Source: JBDTNQ01 sp039933635 (GTDB lineage Bacteria > Acidobacteriota > Vicinamibacteria > Vicinamibacterales > SCN-69-37). From it: DNA of 25,695 bases. The stretch covers positions 1 through 25,695 of the forward strand of contig JBDTNQ010000064.1 in NCBI GenBank assembly GCA_039933635.1, in the 5' to 3' direction. The notes under the pieces are model-generated. The model searched no databases, had not been told where the DNA came from, and worked only from the letters and a program-made list of their open reading frames with translations. Shown here in pieces: positions 23,364 through 25,695 of this stretch; positions within the stretch are counted from its first letter, which is position 1; every line of letters begins with the position of its first letter. A program made the translations under genes and the position numbers.

Positions 23364-24827
23364 GTGAGCCGCGGGGTCACGCGGCGATCGGCCCTTGGCA
23401 CGTTTGCCGCCGGTGCGCCGGCCCTCATCTGGTCTGCGTGCCGGTCTCGCGGTCCAGCCGTGCACGCCTCCCGGCCCACCGACATGCGCGTCGTCCACGT
23501 CGCGCATAGCTTCGAGACCTTCACCTACCGCACGCCCTATCAGTTCGGCGGCCGATCCGTCGATCGCGTCACGCTGCTGAACGTCACGTGTCGTATCAGA
23601 CGCGGCGACGGTCGGGAGGCGGAGGGATTCGGCTCGATGCCCCTCGGCAACGCGTGGGCATTTCCCGCAGCCTCGCAGGACCAAGGGCTTGGGGCCATGC
23701 AGGCCCTTGCCAAGGAACTGCGCGCCGTGACCGCCGCCTGCGACGAAGCCGGACATCCCATCGATCTGTTCCGCGCGCTCGAACCGCAGTATCTGAAGGC
23801 CGCGGCCGAGGTGTCGGCCGCGCTGGGTCTTCCAACGCCGATTCCCAAACTCTGCACGCTCGTCGTGGCGAGCCCCTTCGATGCGGCGCTGCATGACGCC
23901 TACGGCAAGTCGTTCGGGCTCAGCGTGTACGCCACCTACAACCGGTCGTTCATGAGTCGCGACCTGTCGGCCGATCTGGGAGACGCGTTCAAGGGCGAAT
24001 TCCTCGACCGCTACGTGCCGGTCGTGCCGCAGCCGCGCATGCCGGTATTTCATTCGGTCGGGGCGAGTGACCCGATCGACGCGACCGACCTCACGAGGTC
24101 GATTGCCGATGGTCTGCCGAACACGCTCGAGGAATGGATCCCGCGCGACGGTTTGATACGGTTCAAGATCAAACTGAACGGCGGCCATCTCGACGCCGAC
24201 GTCGCGCGCGTGATCCACATCGACCGCGTGGTCACGAGGGCGCAGGCTCGTCGCCGCGTGGCCGATTGGAAATACTCGCTCGACTTCAACGAAGGCTGCC
24301 CCAACGTCGGGTATCTGCTCGAGTTCCTCGCGCGGATCCGGCGCGCCTCACCGGCCGGCTTCGATCGCATCCTGTACATCGAACAGCCGACGGCCCGCGA
24401 TCTACAGGCCAATCGGCAGAACGTGATGCACGATGCCGCAAAGTTCAGACCCGTCGTGATCGACGAGTCGCTGACAGATCTCGACGCACTCCTGCTGGCG
24501 CGGGAGATGGGCTATACGGGCGTTGCGCTGAAGGCCTGCAAGGGGCAGAGTCAGGCCGTGTTGATGGCGGCCGCCGCGCAGAAGTTCGGCATGTTCCTCT
24601 GCGTGCAGGATCTGACCTGTCCCGGCGCGTCGCTCGTCCATTCCGCCGGCATCGCCGCGCGGGTGCCTGGCAACGCGGGCATCGAGGCCAACGCCCGACA
24701 GTTCGTGCCGTCGGCCAATGCGTCGTGGGACGCCAGATTTCCGGGATTGTTCACCATTCACGACGGCCTGATGATGACCGGCCAACTCACCGGTCCTGGG
24801 CTGGGCGCCGTCAGCGTCTCTCTCTGA
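23364..24827 (+). CDS. Exported enolase-superfamily (muconate-cycloisomerase-like) enzyme
   Basis: The protein has 487 residues. The GTG start gives MSRGVTRRSALGTFAAGAPALIWSAC, a twin-arginine-like signal, possibly with a lipid-anchored Cys; an ATG at 23484 would lose it. The C-terminal barrel has the superfamily residues in order: the Lys-x-Lys acid/base motif at 268-270 (IRFKIKLNGG), Asp307 in YSLDFNEGC, Glu340 in YIEQPTARD, Asp367 and Glu368 in VVIDESLTD, and a second lysine in ALKACKGQSQA (390-393). This layout is that of muconate lactonizing enzymes and L-Ala-D/L-Glu epimerases, which remove an alpha proton from a carboxylate. It follows the creatininase-family gene by 3 nt, which suggests the two act on the same compound. 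The substrate is unknown. Confidence 0.85.
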   Translation: MSRGVTRRSALGTFAAGAPALIWSACRSRGPAVHASRPTDMRVVHVAHSFETFTYRTPYQFGGRSVDRVTLLNVTCRIRRGDGREAEGFGSMPLGNAWAFPAASQDQGLGAMQALAKELRAVTAACDEAGHPIDLFRALEPQYLKAAAEVSAALGLPTPIPKLCTLVVASPFDAALHDAYGKSFGLSVYATYNRSFMSRDLSADLGDAFKGEFLDRYVPVVPQPRMPVFHSVGASDPIDATDLTRSIADGLPNTLEEWIPRDGLIRFKIKLNGGHLDADVARVIHIDRVVTRAQARRRVADWKYSLDFNEGCPNVGYLLEFLARIRRASPAGFDRILYIEQPTARDLQANRQNVMHDAAKFRPVVIDESLTDLDALLLAREMGYTGVALKACKGQSQAVLMAAAAQKFGMFLCVQDLTCPGASLVHSAGIAARVPGNAGIEANARQFVPSANASWDARFPGLFTIHDGLMMTGQLTGPGLGAVSVSL

Positions 24828-24980
24828 TCGCTTCGGGGCGACGGTCGCACAGCCAGAGGAAGTGGCGTGGGCACTGCTATTCCGTGCAGCTTCGCGCAAT
24901 CACAGACTGAGGACCGGCAGGCTCCCAAGTGGCGTCACCACGTATTAAAGGGCAGTACCCGGCGCGTCGATTCCTGTTCC

Positions 24981-25695
24981 ATGGGTGCAGCCCACCGGAT
25001 TCTCTTCGTGGACGACGAGGCCAGCATCCTCGACGGCCTTCAGAATCTGCTGCACAAGCAGCGGCATCTGTGGCACATGGTGTTCTCGCAGAGCGGCGAG
25101 GCCGCCCTGGCCGAGCTGCAGAAGGCGCCGTTCGATGTGATCGTGTCCGACATGCGGATGCCCGGGATGGACGGCGCGACCCTGCTCACCGCAGTGAAAG
25201 AGTCCTACCCCAACGTTGCCCGGATCGTACTGTCCGGACAGGCCGAGCGTGACGCGCTGATCAAAGCCTTGCCGGTGGCGCATCAGTTCCTCAGCAAGCC
25301 TTGCGATGGGGAAATGCTGCGCGTGGTCATTGAACGGGCGTGCCGGCTGCAGCGCCTGCTCACCGACGACACCATCCGCACGGCCATCGGCAAGCTCGAC
25401 GCGCTCCCGTCAGCGGCGTCGACGTACCGGGATCTGACGGACGCGCTCGCCAGCCCGGACGTCGGTCTCACGACGGTCGCGGCCATCGTCGAACGCGATC
25501 CGGCAATGGCCGCGAAAGTGCTGCAGCTCGTGAACTCGGCCTACTTCGGTCTCGCGCAACGCGTGACGTCGGTGGCGCAGGCCATGGTGTACCTCGGCGC
25601 GGACACGATGAAGGGACTCGTACTCACCTCGCAGGTTTTTGCGCTCGCCGAGCGCCGTCAATTGCCAGGCCTCTCCGTGGATTTGCTGCAGGAAC
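24981..25695 (+). CDS. Receiver-HDOD response regulator, 3' end missing
   Basis: 238 residues are visible and the frame is open to the right edge. The receiver domain covers residues 1-120: acidic pair and Glu in FVDDE (11-13), phosphorylation site Asp57 in VIVSDMRMPGMDG, Ser85 in IVLSGQ and Lys106 in FLSKP. All canonical residues are present, so phosphorylation by a histidine kinase is expected. An HDOD domain begins near 135 (LPSAASTYRDLTDALASPDV, then DPAMAAKVLQLVNSAYFGL), the inactive HD-type module seen in motility and signalling regulators. No DNA-binding domain is seen so far. No partner kinase is in the window. The start ATG has no obvious Shine-Dalgarno. Confidence 0.9.
   Translation, partial: MGAAHRILFVDDEASILDGLQNLLHKQRHLWHMVFSQSGEAALAELQKAPFDVIVSDMRMPGMDGATLLTAVKESYPNVARIVLSGQAERDALIKALPVAHQFLSKPCDGEMLRVVIERACRLQRLLTDDTIRTAIGKLDALPSAASTYRDLTDALASPDVGLTTVAAIVERDPAMAAKVLQLVNSAYFGLAQRVTSVAQAMVYLGADTMKGLVLTSQVFALAERRQLPGLSVDLLQE

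Noticed and set aside
24929..25252. Plus-strand 107-residue ORF over the response regulator
   Set aside because: It is an out-of-frame shadow of the receiver domain, Arg-rich with no motif.

Overview
The window is high-GC, densely packed bacterial chromosome with no rRNA, tRNA, phage, transposase or CRISPR signal. The gene content suggests an Acidobacteriota-type soil or sediment bacterium, perhaps Vicinamibacteria. It has a Tat-exported Gfo/Idh/MocA dehydrogenase, a Tat-exported xylose-isomerase-like TIM barrel, a PQQ dehydrogenase with a di-haem cytochrome c, a squalene-cyclase-like repeat protein, a plant-type threonine synthase and an HDOD response regulator. The taxonomic guess is inference; no marker gene is present.

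Layout. 1-803 (-): 5' part of a prenyltransferase/squalene-oxidase-repeat protein that runs off the left edge. 930-1349 (+): DUF192 protein. 1399-6932 (-): urease cluster in transcription order ureD, fused ureA-ureB, ureC, ureF, ureG. It lacks ureE, and a secreted PEBP/YbhB-type gene on the opposite strand sits where ureE often lies. 6993-14864 (+): threonine/isoleucine locus, made of a promoter, a Thr-rich leader peptide with a terminator/antiterminator (a thrL-like attenuator), then thrB, two different threonine synthases, a fused aspartokinase-homoserine dehydrogenase (thrA), and ilvA. 14979-21978 (-): a sugar locus in transcription order sugar-1-phosphate nucleotidyltransferase, galactokinase-like GHMP kinase, Tat-exported TIM-barrel isomerase, di-haem cytochrome c, PQQ dehydrogenase, Tat-exported Gfo/Idh/MocA dehydrogenase, and a possible 38-residue membrane peptide. 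22299-24827 (+): creatininase-family hydrolase followed 3 nt later by an exported enolase-superfamily enzyme. 24981 to the right edge (+): receiver-HDOD regulator.

How the genes work together. In the threonine locus, four genes overlap by ATGA (thrB-thrC-thrC-thrA), which implies translational coupling. The leader peptide has six Thr codons in its first fifteen and ends before a strong intrinsic terminator. A segment inside the leader ORF can pair with the 5' arm of that terminator, as expected for attenuation by charged tRNA-Thr. In the sugar locus, 1-4 nt overlaps join NTase-kinase and isomerase-cytochrome-PQQ dehydrogenase. This suggests one unit combining cytoplasmic sugar activation with periplasmic sugar or alcohol oxidation.

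Non-coding structure. Short GC-rich palindromes recur in the gaps at 5320, 6950, 13231, 13325, 14872-14957 and 16440. Four of them share the 9-mer AGACCGGGT and several are centred on CTTAAG. They look like a REP-type family. A degenerate 7-8 bp tandem repeat lies directly upstream of ureC.
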